From Chelativorans alearensis (GTDB lineage Bacteria; Pseudomonadota; Alphaproteobacteria; Rhizobiales; Rhizobiaceae), in NCBI RefSeq assembly GCF_010993735.1, contig NZ_WQNI01000009.1, forward strand, positions 186,001 through 250,000: 64,000 bases of DNA, written 5' to 3'. A program made the position numbers and the translations under genes. Under the pieces are notes generated by a model. It had not been told where the DNA came from. It ran no database searches and saw only the letters and a list, made by a program, of their open reading frames with translations. Shown piece by piece: positions 55,857 to 64,000 of the stretch; positions within the stretch are counted from its first letter, which is position 1; every line of letters starts with the position of its first letter.

Positions 55857-56488
55857 TTCTTTTCGACCTGCCGGTGCGCCCAGACTTCGTGCTGGAAAAG
55901 GGCATCATGCGTGATGGCCATGCGCCCGTGGCGGGCCTCGACGAGGCCGGACGCGGGCCGCTGGCCGGTCCCGTGGTGGCGGCAGCGGTGGTGCTCGACC
56001 CCGAGCGTATTCCGAATGGTCTAGACGATTCGAAGCGACTTTCGCCAGAAGCCCGCGAGAGCCTGTTCCTAGACATTTTCGAGGCAGCGCTTTGCGTTTC
56101 CGTCGCCTCGCTGTGCGCCAGCTCCATCGACGGATCGAACATTCTCAAGGCGAGCCTGGAGGCCATGCGCCGGGCGCTGGACGGCCTCACCCTACGCCCG
56201 GCCTATGCGCTTGCCGACGGGCGCGACGTGCCGCCGGGCCTTGCCTGCCCCTGCCGCGCCGTCGTCAAGGGCGATCAGCGCTCGCAGTCCATCGCCGCCG
56301 CATCCATCGTCGCCAAGGTCGTCCGCGACCGCATGATGGTGCGCACCGGGGCGCTGGTGCCGCACTATGGCTTCGACAGCCACGTCGGCTACGCCACGAC
56401 GCGCCACCGCTCGGCGATCGCCGAGCACGGCCCCATCGCGCGTCTTCACCGCATGAGCTTCTCGCCCTTCAAGCCGGTCGAGGTCTGA
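55811..56488 (+). CDS. rnhB: Ribonuclease HII
   Basis: This 225-aa type 2 RNase H removes single ribonucleotides from DNA. Catalytic residues: D and E in [15 protein letters not shown] in [10 protein letters not shown], and a later acidic residue; [12 protein letters not shown] is also conserved. The first 30 residues are variable. ATG at 55811 has GGAAG upstream, but 55829 is possible. Its start lies in the inverted repeat. Window also holds rnhA. Confidence 0.94.
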   Translation: MRASPTMAPSHSDSPLLFDLPVRPDFVLEKGIMRDGHAPVAGLDEAGRGPLAGPVVAAAVVLDPERIPNGLDDSKRLSPEARESLFLDIFEAALCVSVASLCASSIDGSNILKASLEAMRRALDGLTLRPAYALADGRDVPPGLACPCRAVVKGDQRSQSIAAASIVAKVVRDRMMVRTGALVPHYGFDSHVGYATTRHRSAIAEHGPIARLHRMSFSPFKPVEV

Positions 56489-56494
56489 ACCGTC

Positions 56495-57064
56495 TCAGAG
56501 AGGCGACACGCCGAAGAGCACCCAGTGCAGCCCGCTGACGAAGACGACGTAGACAAGCAATCCGCCGACCACCGCGATCACGTCGTTCCTCAATGAAGGT
56601 GCCCTGGAAGAAGCACCCCCCTGCGGCCGCCGCGTCACCGAAGCCCAATCGGCAGCAGCCCAAAGGGCAACGCCTCCGAAAAGGAACAGGTCGGCCAGTG
56701 TGCCATTGGAGAGAAGATGTGCCGCACCCCAGAGGATGGTGGCGATGAGCATGGGATGGCCGATGGCGGCCTTGATGTGCCCGGGAGCATAAGCCGCGAT
56801 GAGAAGCGGAAAGACCGGCAGCATCAAGAGCAGCGTTACGTGCCGCAGCGCCAGAGGCGGCGCGTAGAGAACGGTCGGATCCTGCCGCGCCAGCCCGTAT
56901 CCCCAGACGATCAGCACGAAGCCGATGATCGAGGCGATGGCATAGGGCAACATCCAGGCGCCCTTGCCGTGGGCCGCCGTGACGCTCTCCCGCAGATGCG
57001 GAGCGGCCATGCGAAGCGAGTGTGTTCCCAGGAACAGCAGAAGACCGAGGATGAGGACCAGCAT
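56495..57064 (-). CDS. NnrU family membrane protein
   Basis: This 189-aa protein has about six helices and NnrU signatures: LFLGTHSLRMAAP, GLARQDPTVLYAPP, HIKAAIGHPMLIATILWGAAHLL and NGTLADLFLFGG. NnrU was named from nitrite/nitric oxide regulation clusters, but no denitrification genes lie here, and related methyltransferase-like NnrU domains occur widely. Function unproven. Divergent from a TetR gene. Confidence 0.88.
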   Translation of the reverse strand: MLVLILGLLLFLGTHSLRMAAPHLRESVTAAHGKGAWMLPYAIASIIGFVLIVWGYGLARQDPTVLYAPPLALRHVTLLLMLPVFPLLIAAYAPGHIKAAIGHPMLIATILWGAAHLLSNGTLADLFLFGGVALWAAADWASVTRRPQGGASSRAPSLRNDVIAVVGGLLVYVVFVSGLHWVLFGVSPL

Positions 57065-57143
57065 GCGACTTCCTCCGCTTCCCGCTCCGCCCTATCCCCA
57101 GTCGCGACATGGGCGGCTTCAAGCGGTTCACTTGCACCACTTA

Positions 57144-57189
57144 CTAATGTTAGATACTCTAACTAACGTTATTAGCAATTTCGTGTCAA
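57144..57189. promoter_or_regulatory. Operator and promoter between nnrU and tetR
   Basis: CTAA/TTAG half-sites recur: CTAA-TG-TTAG (57144-57153), TTAGA-TAC-TCTAA (57150-57162) and TAACGTTA (57164-57171). On the minus strand TTGACA (57184-57189) is followed after 17-18 bp by TAGTTA inside the palindromes, a promoter for nnrU that the TetR protein could shut. Confidence 0.5.
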
Positions 57190-57196
57190 CACACCG

Positions 57197-57934
57197 ATGA
57201 TCAAACAAGCCGTCACCGCTAAGCAGTCGATGAGCCGGAGAGAAAAACTCCGCGAGGCCACGCTGGTGGAAATCCGGACAACAGCGCGCAAACTGCTCGT
57301 CACCAAGGGGAGCACCGCTGTCACCATCAACGCCGTCGCCCGAAAGATGGGGATGAGCGGTCCGGCACTTTACCGCTATTACGCCAGCCAAGCCCAACTG
57401 ATCGAGGCGCTCAGGGCGGACTTCTATCGCGAGCTGATTGCCAAGATGCGCCACGCCGGCGAGAGCCGTGCTGGCACGGCCGGCTGCCGGCTCCTGGCCA
57501 TCTGCCGCGCCCTGCGCGGCTGGGCGGTTGCGCATCCGGCCGAGTTTCGCTGGCTTTTCGCCAGCCCCGCGCCCCCACTGGAAGAGCGGCGGTGCGATCC
57601 ATCGACAAGCGGGTCGGGCCAGGCCTTCGGCCTTGTGTTCCTGGAACAGGTGGTGGAGATCTGGCAGACGCGACGCTTTCCCATCCCCAGCCTCGAAGAC
57701 ATGGACCCCTCGATCGCCGGCCAGCTTCGCGCCTATTCGGAGAAAATCGGCGGGAGCCTGCCCCCCGAGGCGGCCTATATCTTCCTTTCCTGCTGGATGC
57801 GGCTCTACGGCCTTCTATGCATGGAGGTGCTGGGCCAGATTAGCTTCGCCTACAGCGATCTGGAGCCGGTCTTCGAGGAGTGCCTGCAGGAGTTGTGCCG
57901 GTTGCTGGATATTCCCTACGAAGCGCGGGCTTGA
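57197..57934 (+). CDS. TetR family regulator with WHG-type ligand domain
   Basis: This 245-aa protein has an N-terminal helix-turn-helix (EATLVEIRTTARKLL, TINAVARKMGMSGPALYRYYAS) and a C-terminal domain with ICRALRGWAVAHPAEFRWLF, characteristic of the WHG TetR group. It is divergent from nnrU and probably controls it and itself through the CTAA/TTAG palindromes. Ligand unknown. Confidence 0.88.
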   Translation: MIKQAVTAKQSMSRREKLREATLVEIRTTARKLLVTKGSTAVTINAVARKMGMSGPALYRYYASQAQLIEALRADFYRELIAKMRHAGESRAGTAGCRLLAICRALRGWAVAHPAEFRWLFASPAPPLEERRCDPSTSGSGQAFGLVFLEQVVEIWQTRRFPIPSLEDMDPSIAGQLRAYSEKIGGSLPPEAAYIFLSCWMRLYGLLCMEVLGQISFAYSDLEPVFEECLQELCRLLDIPYEARA

Positions 57935-57975
57935 GAGGTGGGGGCCGGTGGCCCCACACCAACACGTCCCTCATC

Positions 57976-58010
57976 AACAAACAAAAATGCCGCCGGAGAC
58001 CGGCGGCATT
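57976..58010 (-). terminator. Terminator of the F0 ATP synthase operon
   Basis: On the minus strand an 11-bp stem (57986-57996 with 58000-58010, core AATGCCGCCGG) is followed by TTTTTGTTTGTT, 27 bases after the b subunit stop. Confidence 0.85.
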
Positions 58011-58036
58011 CGGTGATCCCGGAGGACGCACAGCCC

Positions 58037-58516
58037 TCAATTCAGCTTCGACTTCACTTCCTTCAGCGAATTGTCGAACAGCGCCCCGCTCACTTTGCCG
58101 TCTACCTTCTCGGCCAGGATGCTGCTGGCCGCGGCAACGGCCACATCGACGGCACGAGCGCGCACCTCGTTCACGGCGTCCTGCTCGGCCTGGGCGATCT
58201 TCTGCTCGGCCAGCGCGGTGCGACGGGTGACGTACTCTTCCGTCTTCGTCTTCGCCTCGGCGACGATGATCTTCGCCTCGCGCTTGGCGGCAGCGACCAT
58301 CTCCTCCGCCTCCCGCTCGGCTTCCTTGCGCTTGCGCTGATACTCGGCCAGAAGCTGCTGAGCTTCCTCGCGCAGGGCACGTGCCTCGTCGAGTTCATTC
58401 TTGATGCGCTCGGCCCGCTTGTCGAGCGCGCCGTTCAGCATCGCCGGCACCTTCAGATAGGCGAGAATGGCGAGGAAGATGATGAGGGCGATCAGAGCCC
58501 AGAATGTCGCGTCCAT
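58037..58516 (-). CDS. atpF: ATP synthase F0 subunit b
   Basis: This 159-aa protein has one N-terminal helix ([17 protein letters not shown]) and a long charged helix (about 30-150, rich in Glu/Lys/Ala) that forms the peripheral stalk with b'. It is the last gene of the minus-strand F0 operon, nine bases after the b' stop. Confidence 0.94.
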   Translation of the reverse strand: MDATFWALIALIIFLAILAYLKVPAMLNGALDKRAERIKNELDEARALREEAQQLLAEYQRKRKEAEREAEEMVAAAKREAKIIVAEAKTKTEEYVTRRTALAEQKIAQAEQDAVNEVRARAVDVAVAAASSILAEKVDGKVSGALFDNSLKEVKSKLN

Positions 58517-58525
58517 GGCCTTCTC

Positions 58526-59098
58526 CTACTGCCGTGCAGCCTTGACGGCGGCGGCAAGCGCCTTCTTGTCGACCTCGCCGCCGACAAGCTCGCCGACGAT
58601 GGCGCCAGCGGTCTCCTCGGCGATAACGCCGACATCGGCAAGGGCCGTGGCCTTGATGTCGGCGATGCGGCCCTCGGCGTCTTTCAGCTTGGCATCGAGC
58701 GCTTCTTCCACCTTGCGGCGCTCGGCCTCCGCCTCGGCCTTGGCACTATCGCGCGCTTCCTGGGCGATGCCGCCGGCCTTCCTGCGGGCCTCGGCCAGTT
58801 CCTGCTCGTAGGCCGCCACCGCCGCGTCCGCCTCGTCCTTCATGCGCGCGGCCTCGTCGAGGTCCTGGGCGATGCGGTCGCGCCGCACTTCCAGGATACC
58901 GGCGATGCGCGGCAGTGCCACCCGCTTCAAGAACAGGTAGAACAGGCCGAAGGTGATCGCCAGCCAGAGAAGCTGCGAGGGATAGGTCTCGGTTTGAAAC
59001 GGCGGAAAGCCCCCGCCGCCGTGGCCAGAGTCCTCCACGGTATGGGCTTCGTCCAGTGCAGGCGGTGTTTCCTGCGCGAATCCCGGTGTCACAAACAT
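58526..59098 (-). CDS. ATP synthase F0 subunit b'
   Basis: This 190-aa protein has a Pro-rich leading segment ([13 protein letters not shown]), one helix ([21 protein letters not shown]) and a stalk-forming coiled coil to the end. It is the divergent second b subunit of alphaproteobacteria and pairs with subunit b. The start at 59098 has AGGGGAAG upstream; ten in-frame residues before it are not conserved. Confidence 0.93.
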   Translation of the reverse strand: MFVTPGFAQETPPALDEAHTVEDSGHGGGGFPPFQTETYPSQLLWLAITFGLFYLFLKRVALPRIAGILEVRRDRIAQDLDEAARMKDEADAAVAAYEQELAEARRKAGGIAQEARDSAKAEAEAERRKVEEALDAKLKDAEGRIADIKATALADVGVIAEETAGAIVGELVGGEVDKKALAAAVKAARQ

Positions 59099-59165
59099 AC
59101 GCTTCCCCTGTTCACATCGGCCGGCCACGCATCCCGTGGCCGGCGTTGCCAGCGATGCCGCGCTC

Positions 59166-59390
59166 TTAGGTAAAGAGCAGGAGGAGTGCGACGAGCAGCG
59201 AGAAGATGCCGAGAGCCTCGGTCACGGCAAAGCCGAAGATGAGGCGGCCGAACTGGCCGTCAGCCGCCGACGGGTTGCGCAGGGCGCCCGCCAGATAGTT
59301 ACCGAAAATGTGACCGAGGCCGATGCCGGCGCCGCCCATGCCGAGGCAGGCGATGCCCGCGCCGATTGCCTTCGCTGCTTCTACTTCCAT
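59166..59390 (-). CDS. atpE: ATP synthase F0 subunit c
   Basis: This 74-aa proteolipid has two helices, a polar loop ([14 protein letters not shown]) and the proton-binding Glu in [16 protein letters not shown]. Ten or more copies form the rotor ring. Confidence 0.96.
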   Translation of the reverse strand: MEVEAAKAIGAGIACLGMGGAGIGLGHIFGNYLAGALRNPSAADGQFGRLIFGFAVTEALGIFSLLVALLLLFT

Positions 59391-59466
59391 CTTGCAACTC
59401 CTTGTGGATCGTAGCTTTTTTTCAAACTGCCTGGATTATGGCGGAGAAGCCCGCCGATGAGGCTTC

Positions 59467-60216
59467 CTAGTGACCGGGGTGCAGTGCGTCGTTGAGGTAC
59501 ATGCAGGTCAGGACCGCAAAGACATATGCCTGCAGGAATGCCACCAGAAACTCGAGACCGGTCAAGGCCACCGTCATGGCGAGCGGCAGCACGGCGCCTG
59601 CAGCACCCGCCACGCCGAACGCCCCAAGCGAGGTGACGAAACCGGCAAAGACCTTGAGCGTGATGTGGCCGGCCAGCATGTTGGCGAACAGGCGCACGGA
59701 CAGGCTGACAGGCCGGGAAAGGAAGGAGACCACCTCGATCGCCACCACGAGCGGCATCAGCACGCCGGGCACACCGTCGGGCACAAACAGCTTCAGGAAG
59801 CCGAGCCCGTGCTTCCAGAAGCCGTAGACCAGCACCGTGCCGATGACGAGGATGGCAAGCGCGAAGGTGACGATGACGTGGCTGGTGACGGTGAAGAAAT
59901 AAGGGAACATGCCCAGAAGGTTGGCCACCAGAACGAACATGAACAGCGAGAAGACGAAGGGGAAGAACCGCATCCCATGGCTGCCTGCCGCATCGCGCAG
60001 CATAGAGGCGATGAACTCGTAGGCCATCTCGGAAATGGACTGCAGCCGACCGGGGACCAGGCCGCGGCTCGACGTCGTCAGGAAAAGAAAAGCGCCGGCG
60101 CCGGCCACCGTGGCGACCATGAAGGCGGAGGCGTTGGTGAAGGAAAAGTCCAGCCCGCCGATTTCGATCGGAATCCATTTCGAGATCTGAAACTGGTGGA
60201 TCGGGTCTGTGGCCAC
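59467..60216 (-). CDS. atpB: ATP synthase F0 subunit a
   Basis: This 249-aa protein has about six helices and the essential Arg in [14 protein letters not shown], facing the c ring. It starts at GTG 60216 ([14 protein letters not shown]) with GAGGGG upstream; an upstream open frame to 60387 lies inside atpI and is not used. Confidence 0.94.
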   Translation of the reverse strand: MATDPIHQFQISKWIPIEIGGLDFSFTNASAFMVATVAGAGAFLFLTTSSRGLVPGRLQSISEMAYEFIASMLRDAAGSHGMRFFPFVFSLFMFVLVANLLGMFPYFFTVTSHVIVTFALAILVIGTVLVYGFWKHGLGFLKLFVPDGVPGVLMPLVVAIEVVSFLSRPVSLSVRLFANMLAGHITLKVFAGFVTSLGAFGVAGAAGAVLPLAMTVALTGLEFLVAFLQAYVFAVLTCMYLNDALHPGH

Positions 60217-60263
60217 TGGGAGCCCCTCGCTTTCACGCAGCGGCCAAGCGCCGCTTTCCTTCC

Positions 60264-60611
60264 TTAAAGATCGTCGTCGCCCTTCTTCGGCGCCTTCGAT
60301 CCAAACTCGGCAATCAGCCCCGCGGAACGCAGGACATTGAGAATGCCCGCCCCGAAACCCAGGAGCAGGAAAATGATCAACCCCCAAGGCGACGTGCCGG
60401 CCATCCGGTCGATGAACCAGCCCAGCGCCACACCGACCACGACGCCGGCGATGAACTCGCTGGAGAGTTTCAGCGCATTCGCGAAATCGCTCTTACCGCC
60501 CCTCTCCGCGCCCTCGCCGCCGCTCGGCCTTTCCCGCCGCCTGGCTGCCAGCGCCGCCTCAAGGTCACGCCGGCGTCCGTCCAGATCGCCCGGCTTTCCT
60601 CGATTGGCCAC
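60264..60611 (-). CDS. atpI: ATP synthase protein I
   Basis: This 115-aa AtpI/UncI protein has an N-terminal charged region and two helices ([17 protein letters not shown] and [19 protein letters not shown]). It assists c-ring assembly or Mg2+ supply. First gene of the F0 operon, 55 bp after a strong promoter. Confidence 0.9.
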   Translation of the reverse strand: MANRGKPGDLDGRRRDLEAALAARRRERPSGGEGAERGGKSDFANALKLSSEFIAGVVVGVALGWFIDRMAGTSPWGLIIFLLLGFGAGILNVLRSAGLIAEFGSKAPKKGDDDL

Positions 60612-60665
60612 CGCAACCTCCGCACCGGCTACCGGTCAGCTTCCGTCGCCTCAAAGTCGCGCGCA

Positions 60666-60694
60666 ACATAGAGAGCGGCCCGGCGCCAGTCAAG
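60666..60694 (-). promoter_or_regulatory. Promoter of the F0 operon
   Basis: CTTGAC (60689-60694), a 17-bp spacer and CTATGT (60666-60671) on the minus strand match the rhizobial sigma-70 consensus CTTGAC-N17-CTATAT. The start would fall about 50 bases before atpI. Confidence 0.8.
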
Positions 60695-60838
60695 CCGCGC
60701 GACCCCGACTCCAACAGACCATTTTCTACAGCAGTAACAATGTGTTAGCCAGGTGCGACAAAGCGCCTTCGGCGGTGCACACTCTTCGCCCAGCGGAATC
60801 GGGCGCTTTTGCGCGTCAAGCCCGGCCCACGCGTGTGC

Positions 60839-62026
60839 TCAGTTCCAGCCGCCGCCATAGGTGCGGTAGAAGATATGCTGGCCGATCTTCTTCATGCGTT
60901 CCATGGCCGAGGCCCAGCGCGGGCGCACATAGGTGGCGTGGTAGTGGGTGGAGGAGCCGACCTCCTCCAGCCAGATCTTGCCGGCGGTGACGGCCATCGC
61001 CACCTGGCCGGCGGTCTCGAAATGGCCAGGGCTCTTCACCCGATCGCGGATGCCATCGCAAGCGAAGGAGAACTGGCAGCGGTTGCGCCACTTCTCGTTC
61101 TGGTAGACGACGCCGCAGATGGAATCCGGATAGGCGGGATTGCGGACGCGGTTGAGGATGACCTGGGCAACCGCCGCCTGCCCCTCCACCGGCTCGCCGC
61201 GCGCCTCGAAGTAGATGCCGGCGGCAAGGCACTGCTGCTCGCGCTCGGAAAAGACGGCGGCGGGAAGCGGCTGGCGTGCCCACGGATGGTCGCTCGGCGG
61301 CACCGGCGGGACGAAGCGCCCGTCGTTCTCGTCGCGCAGGATGCTGGCAAACGGAGAAGCCTTCGCATAGTCGGGCTCGGGCGGTGCATAGGCGGTGGCC
61401 AGGATGTCGGCCTTGTCGTTGTTCACGAGGCTGGCGATCATGGACGGCAGCGCGGGCCCGGCCGGCTCGTCGTGCTTCAGGTGAAAGGCGGAGGCGATCT
61501 GCACTTCCTGGCCTTCTATCTCCGGCTTTACGAAAGCCATCAAGGTATCGCCCGCCTGCGGGGGCGCCATAAGCACGGCGCTCTTTTCCTGAAAAATGGA
61601 GCCGGCGTTGAAGAGCCTGGGCGGGGCCATAGGCAGGGTCTTGACCACACGCCCTTCCTTGTCGGCACGGTTGATACGCTCCTCATCCGGCGTGGCCGCC
61701 GCCTTGCCCTTGGTGCGAAAGGCGACCTCGCCGATGCCCGGCGCGGCAACCCCGGAGCCGGAGATCGCGCCGAGCTTGGCATCGGCGCTGGCAAACGGCA
61801 TCTCCGCCTGGTGTACGGAACCGGCCACTGAACGTTCGATGACGGCGGCCCAGCGGTTAGCGCCTTCCTGATTGGCGATCAGGCTCGTCATATCCTGGTA
61901 GGCGGCAACGGTCGGAAAGCCGATCCACATGCCGAAGCCCACCAGCAAAGGAGAAAGAAGAGAACGATTCCGGCCGAAAAACCGACGCAGCCACTCTACA
62001 CCCGAAGCAAGCACCCGACCCCTCAC
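60839..62026 (-). CDS. Cell wall hydrolase (SleB/hydrolase_2 type)
   Basis: This protein of about 395 aa has an N-terminal transmembrane segment (SLLSPLLVGFGMWIGFPTV), a long low-complexity middle and a C-terminal hydrolase_2 domain with YFEARGEPVEGQAAVAQVILNRV and GSSTHYHATYVRPRWA. The catalytic Glu in FEARGE fits peptidoglycan cleavage in the periplasm. The start is uncertain: GTG 62026 gives the best family start; GTG at 62080 is also open. Confidence 0.82.
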   Translation of the reverse strand: MRGRVLASGVEWLRRFFGRNRSLLSPLLVGFGMWIGFPTVAAYQDMTSLIANQEGANRWAAVIERSVAGSVHQAEMPFASADAKLGAISGSGVAAPGIGEVAFRTKGKAAATPDEERINRADKEGRVVKTLPMAPPRLFNAGSIFQEKSAVLMAPPQAGDTLMAFVKPEIEGQEVQIASAFHLKHDEPAGPALPSMIASLVNNDKADILATAYAPPEPDYAKASPFASILRDENDGRFVPPVPPSDHPWARQPLPAAVFSEREQQCLAAGIYFEARGEPVEGQAAVAQVILNRVRNPAYPDSICGVVYQNEKWRNRCQFSFACDGIRDRVKSPGHFETAGQVAMAVTAGKIWLEEVGSSTHYHATYVRPRWASAMERMKKIGQHIFYRTYGGGWN

Positions 62027-62270
62027 TGAAACGCACGCAACGCCACCTGACGGGCAAGCTAATTCATTAACCTTGACCACCCGTTAACGACCGAAACGAA
62101 ATTGTATCCACCCCCTCGCCGCAGGCAGAAGAACCGCCACGGAGCGCAGCGGCGGCGGAACCTGTGGAGCGAACACGCCGAATCGTGGCTGCGCCCACGA
62201 CAACTTGATGCGACGGCCGCATCATATGCGGTATGCTGGCGCCGGCGGCGGAAACGGGAGGAGAAAGACG

Positions 62271-62795
62271 ATGGATGCCAGCACGCTGCGCGCCCTTCAG
62301 GCGCCGATCAAGGAACGCTACAAGTCCGACCCGCAGGCCGCCCGCATAACGCTTTGCGCCAGCGGCACGCTCGACGAGCAGAATGTCGCCTGCAAGGTGG
62401 AGACCGGACGGGCGCTCGCCGTTGCCGGCCTGCACCCGGCGACCGGCGGAACGGGCCTCGAGCTCTGCTCCGGCGACATGCTGCTGGAGGCGCTAGTGGC
62501 GTGCGCGGGCGTGACCATGAAGGCTGTGGCGACGGCACTGGAAATCCCGCTCCACGCTGCCGCCGTATCGGCGGAAGGCGATCTGGACTTCCGCGGCACA
62601 TTGGGTGTCGCCAAGGATGCGCCCGTGGGCTTTGCGCAGATCCGCCTCAGCTTCGACGTCGAGACCGACGCGCCGCAGGAGAAGCTCGATCAGCTCCTCA
62701 AGCTCACCGAGCGCTACTGCGTGGTCTACCAGACCATCCGCAGCGGGCCGCCGGTCGAGGTGAGACTGCAGCGCTCGGGCAAGGCCGGCGCTTAA
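62271..62795 (+). CDS. OsmC family protein
   Basis: This 174-aa OsmC/Ohr-fold protein has two redox cysteines in [14 protein letters not shown] and [11 protein letters not shown]. OsmC proteins reduce organic hydroperoxides. GGGAGGAG precedes the ATG at 62271. It converges with der, overlapping by four bases. Confidence 0.88.
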   Translation: MDASTLRALQAPIKERYKSDPQAARITLCASGTLDEQNVACKVETGRALAVAGLHPATGGTGLELCSGDMLLEALVACAGVTMKAVATALEIPLHAAAVSAEGDLDFRGTLGVAKDAPVGFAQIRLSFDVETDAPQEKLDQLLKLTERYCVVYQTIRSGPPVEVRLQRSGKAGA

Positions 62796-64000
62796 TCCCG
62801 CCGACGCTTGGCGCGCCCCGCATAGGGGTTGTCCGATGTGCGCAGGGCGATGCGGATGGGCACGCCGAAGATGTCAAAGGTCTCGCGCAGGCCGTTCACG
62901 AGGTAGCGCACATAGGCTTGCGGCATGGCTTCCGGGCGCGAGCAGGACAGCGCGAAGCCCGGCGGCCGCGTCTTGATCTGCGACATATACTTCACCTTCA
63001 GCCGGCGCCCGGCCACGGCGGGCGGCGGATGCCGCGCGGTCGCCGCTTCCAGCCAGCGGTTGAGCGGGCCGGTGGGTACACGCCGGTTCCACACCGCGTG
63101 GGTGGCAAGTGCGGCCTCCATCATCTTATCAAGGCCGCGGCCGGTCTCCGCGGACACGGGTACCGCCCTCAGTCCACGCGCCTGCGGCAACAGGCGTTCC
63201 GTCTTCTCGCGCAGCTCGGCCAAAGTCTGCTCGCGGTCCTCGATCAGATCCCATTTGTTGAAGACGACGACGGGGGCGCGGCCCTCGCGGATGACGAGAT
63301 CGGCGATCTGCAGGTCCTGCTTGTCGAAGGGCATGGTCGCGTCGAAGACGATGATCACCACCTCGGCAAAGCGGATGGCGCGCAGCGTCTCGGCCACGGA
63401 CAGCTTTTCAAGCTTGGCCTGCACGCGCGCCTTGCGCCGCATGCCGGCAGTATCGAACAGCTTTATGCCGCGTCCGCGCCAACGCCATTCGACGGAGATG
63501 GAATCGCGCGTGATTCCCGCCTCCGGTCCGGTCAGCATGCGCTCCTCGCCGATCAGCGCGTTGATCAGCGTCGACTTACCGGCATTGGGCCTGCCGATCA
63601 CGGCGACGCGAACCGGCTTGTCCGGGTCGTAGGCCGGCTCTTCCGCATCCGCGTCGATGTCGTCGCCCACCAGCGCCTCGTCGGCAGGCACTTCCATCTC
63701 CGCCTCCTCAGCCATCTTGCCGGCCACGGCGGCAATGGCGTCGCGCAGCTCCGCCATGCCGTTCCCGTGCTCGGAAGAGACGGCGATGGGCTCACCGAGC
63801 CCCAGGTTCCACGCGTCCAACACGCCGGCTTCGGCACTGCGCACATCCGTCTTGTTGGCAACCAGCACGACCGGCTTGCCCTTGCGGCGCACGATCTCGG
63901 CGAAGGTCTGGTCGTCAGGCAGCACCCCGGCCTTTGCATCGATCATGAAGATGATGAGATCTGCCTCGTCGATGGCAATCTCCGTCTGCGTGCGCATGCG
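62792..64000 (-). CDS. der: Ribosome-associated GTPase Der (5' part outside window)
   Basis: This is the 3' portion of a double-GTPase that helps assemble the 50S subunit. The first G domain is cut at the window edge, but its NKTD motif is seen. The second domain has [29 protein letters not shown] and NKWDLIED. The KH-like C-terminal domain follows, ending [12 protein letters not shown]. Roughly the first 90 residues are missing upstream of 64000. Confidence 0.95.
   Translation of the reverse strand, partial: RMRTQTEIAIDEADLIIFMIDAKAGVLPDDQTFAEIVRRKGKPVVLVANKTDVRSAEAGVLDAWNLGLGEPIAVSSEHGNGMAELRDAIAAVAGKMAEEAEMEVPADEALVGDDIDADAEEPAYDPDKPVRVAVIGRPNAGKSTLINALIGEERMLTGPEAGITRDSISVEWRWRGRGIKLFDTAGMRRKARVQAKLEKLSVAETLRAIRFAEVVIIVFDATMPFDKQDLQIADLVIREGRAPVVVFNKWDLIEDREQTLAELREKTERLLPQARGLRAVPVSAETGRGLDKMMEAALATHAVWNRRVPTGPLNRWLEAATARHPPPAVAGRRLKVKYMSQIKTRPPGFALSCSRPEAMPQAYVRYLVNGLRETFDIFGVPIRIALRTSDNPYAGRAKRRRD

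Noticed and set aside
57024-57035. GTTCCCAGGAAC as another SOS site
   Set aside because: It lies within the nnrU coding sequence and does not fit the direct-repeat GTTC-N7-GTTC form.
60217-60387. N-terminal extension of subunit a
   Set aside because: The extra 57 residues run into atpI and lack conservation; GTG at 60216 has a good ribosome site.
62045-62090. CtrA site upstream of the cell wall hydrolase
   Set aside because: The two TTAA elements are 13 bases apart, not seven, and overlap the possible coding start.

Overview
This window is a GC-rich alphaproteobacterial chromosome segment. The best fit is Hyphomicrobiales (Rhizobiales), probably a Phyllobacteriaceae-type relative of Mesorhizobium. 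The evidence is paired b and b' ATP synthase subunits, an aa3 oxidase operon in the order ctaC-ctaD-ctaB-small protein-ctaG-ctaE, the HDAC-xseB-dxs-tlyA cluster, IalB, DUF1344 and DUF6101 proteins, CTTGAC-N17 promoters, and GTTC-N7-GTTC (LexA) and TTAA-N7-TTAA (CtrA) boxes. No tRNA, rRNA, insertion sequence, prophage or CRISPR array was found. Most of the window is core genome.

Layout. 1-2411 is the 3' part of a membrane-bound c-di-GMP protein with a degenerate GGDEF and an intact EAL domain. 2412-5066 is the accessory stretch: a ParE/ParD-type toxin-antitoxin pair, an orphan six-helix membrane protein with a 54-bp tandem duplication at its 5' end, a 16-bp perfect palindrome, and about 370 nt of densely folded DNA behind a TATAAT box that looks like an unassigned structured RNA. 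5067-7198 carries yqgE, a DsbD-like secreted protein and a peroxiredoxin. 7202-16153 (minus) is a long tightly packed run from cytochrome aa3 oxidase and its assembly factors (ctaC, ctaD, ctaB, small membrane protein, ctaG, ctaE, DUF983, SURF1) into ispH, thrB and rnhA.

16487-19230 holds ialB, tldD and cobB. 19365-24849 (minus) has an MFS pseudogene remnant, an RNA methyltransferase, tlyA, dxs, xseB and a histone-deacetylase-like hydrolase. 24936-26867 is a divergent tetR/MFS pair with three palindromic operators. 26914-43235 is mixed metabolism: ribB with a degenerate RibA half, aroC, phosphatase, fabI, DnaJ-like, pdxH, an enoyl-CoA hydratase/isomerase plus acyl-CoA dehydrogenase pair under a LiuR-like operator, purD, ubiA, a glycolate/lactate-type FAD oxidase, a Sua5-type protein and several small secreted or membrane proteins.

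43238-50445 has glyS (with an AT-rich internal block), glyQ, a TPR-LysM protein and a long-chain polyprenyl synthase. 50588-56488 (plus) carries DUF2007, a TrmN6-like methylase, an S49 protease, ispE, moaB, a radical SAM protein behind a LexA box, and rnhB whose start lies inside a long inverted repeat. 56495-57934 is a divergent nnrU/tetR pair. 58037-60611 (minus) is the F0 operon atpI-atpB-atpE-b'-b, with a clear promoter and a terminator. The window ends with a cell wall hydrolase, an OsmC protein and the 3' part of der.

Themes. Aerobic respiration dominates (oxidase assembly, ubiquinone ring prenylation and side-chain synthesis, F0). Isoprenoid genes are scattered (dxs, ispE, ispH, polyprenyl synthase). 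The most interesting items are the candidate structured RNA at 4526-4905, the AT-rich block in glyS, and several transcription-factor sites that assign likely regulators to otherwise quiet genes.
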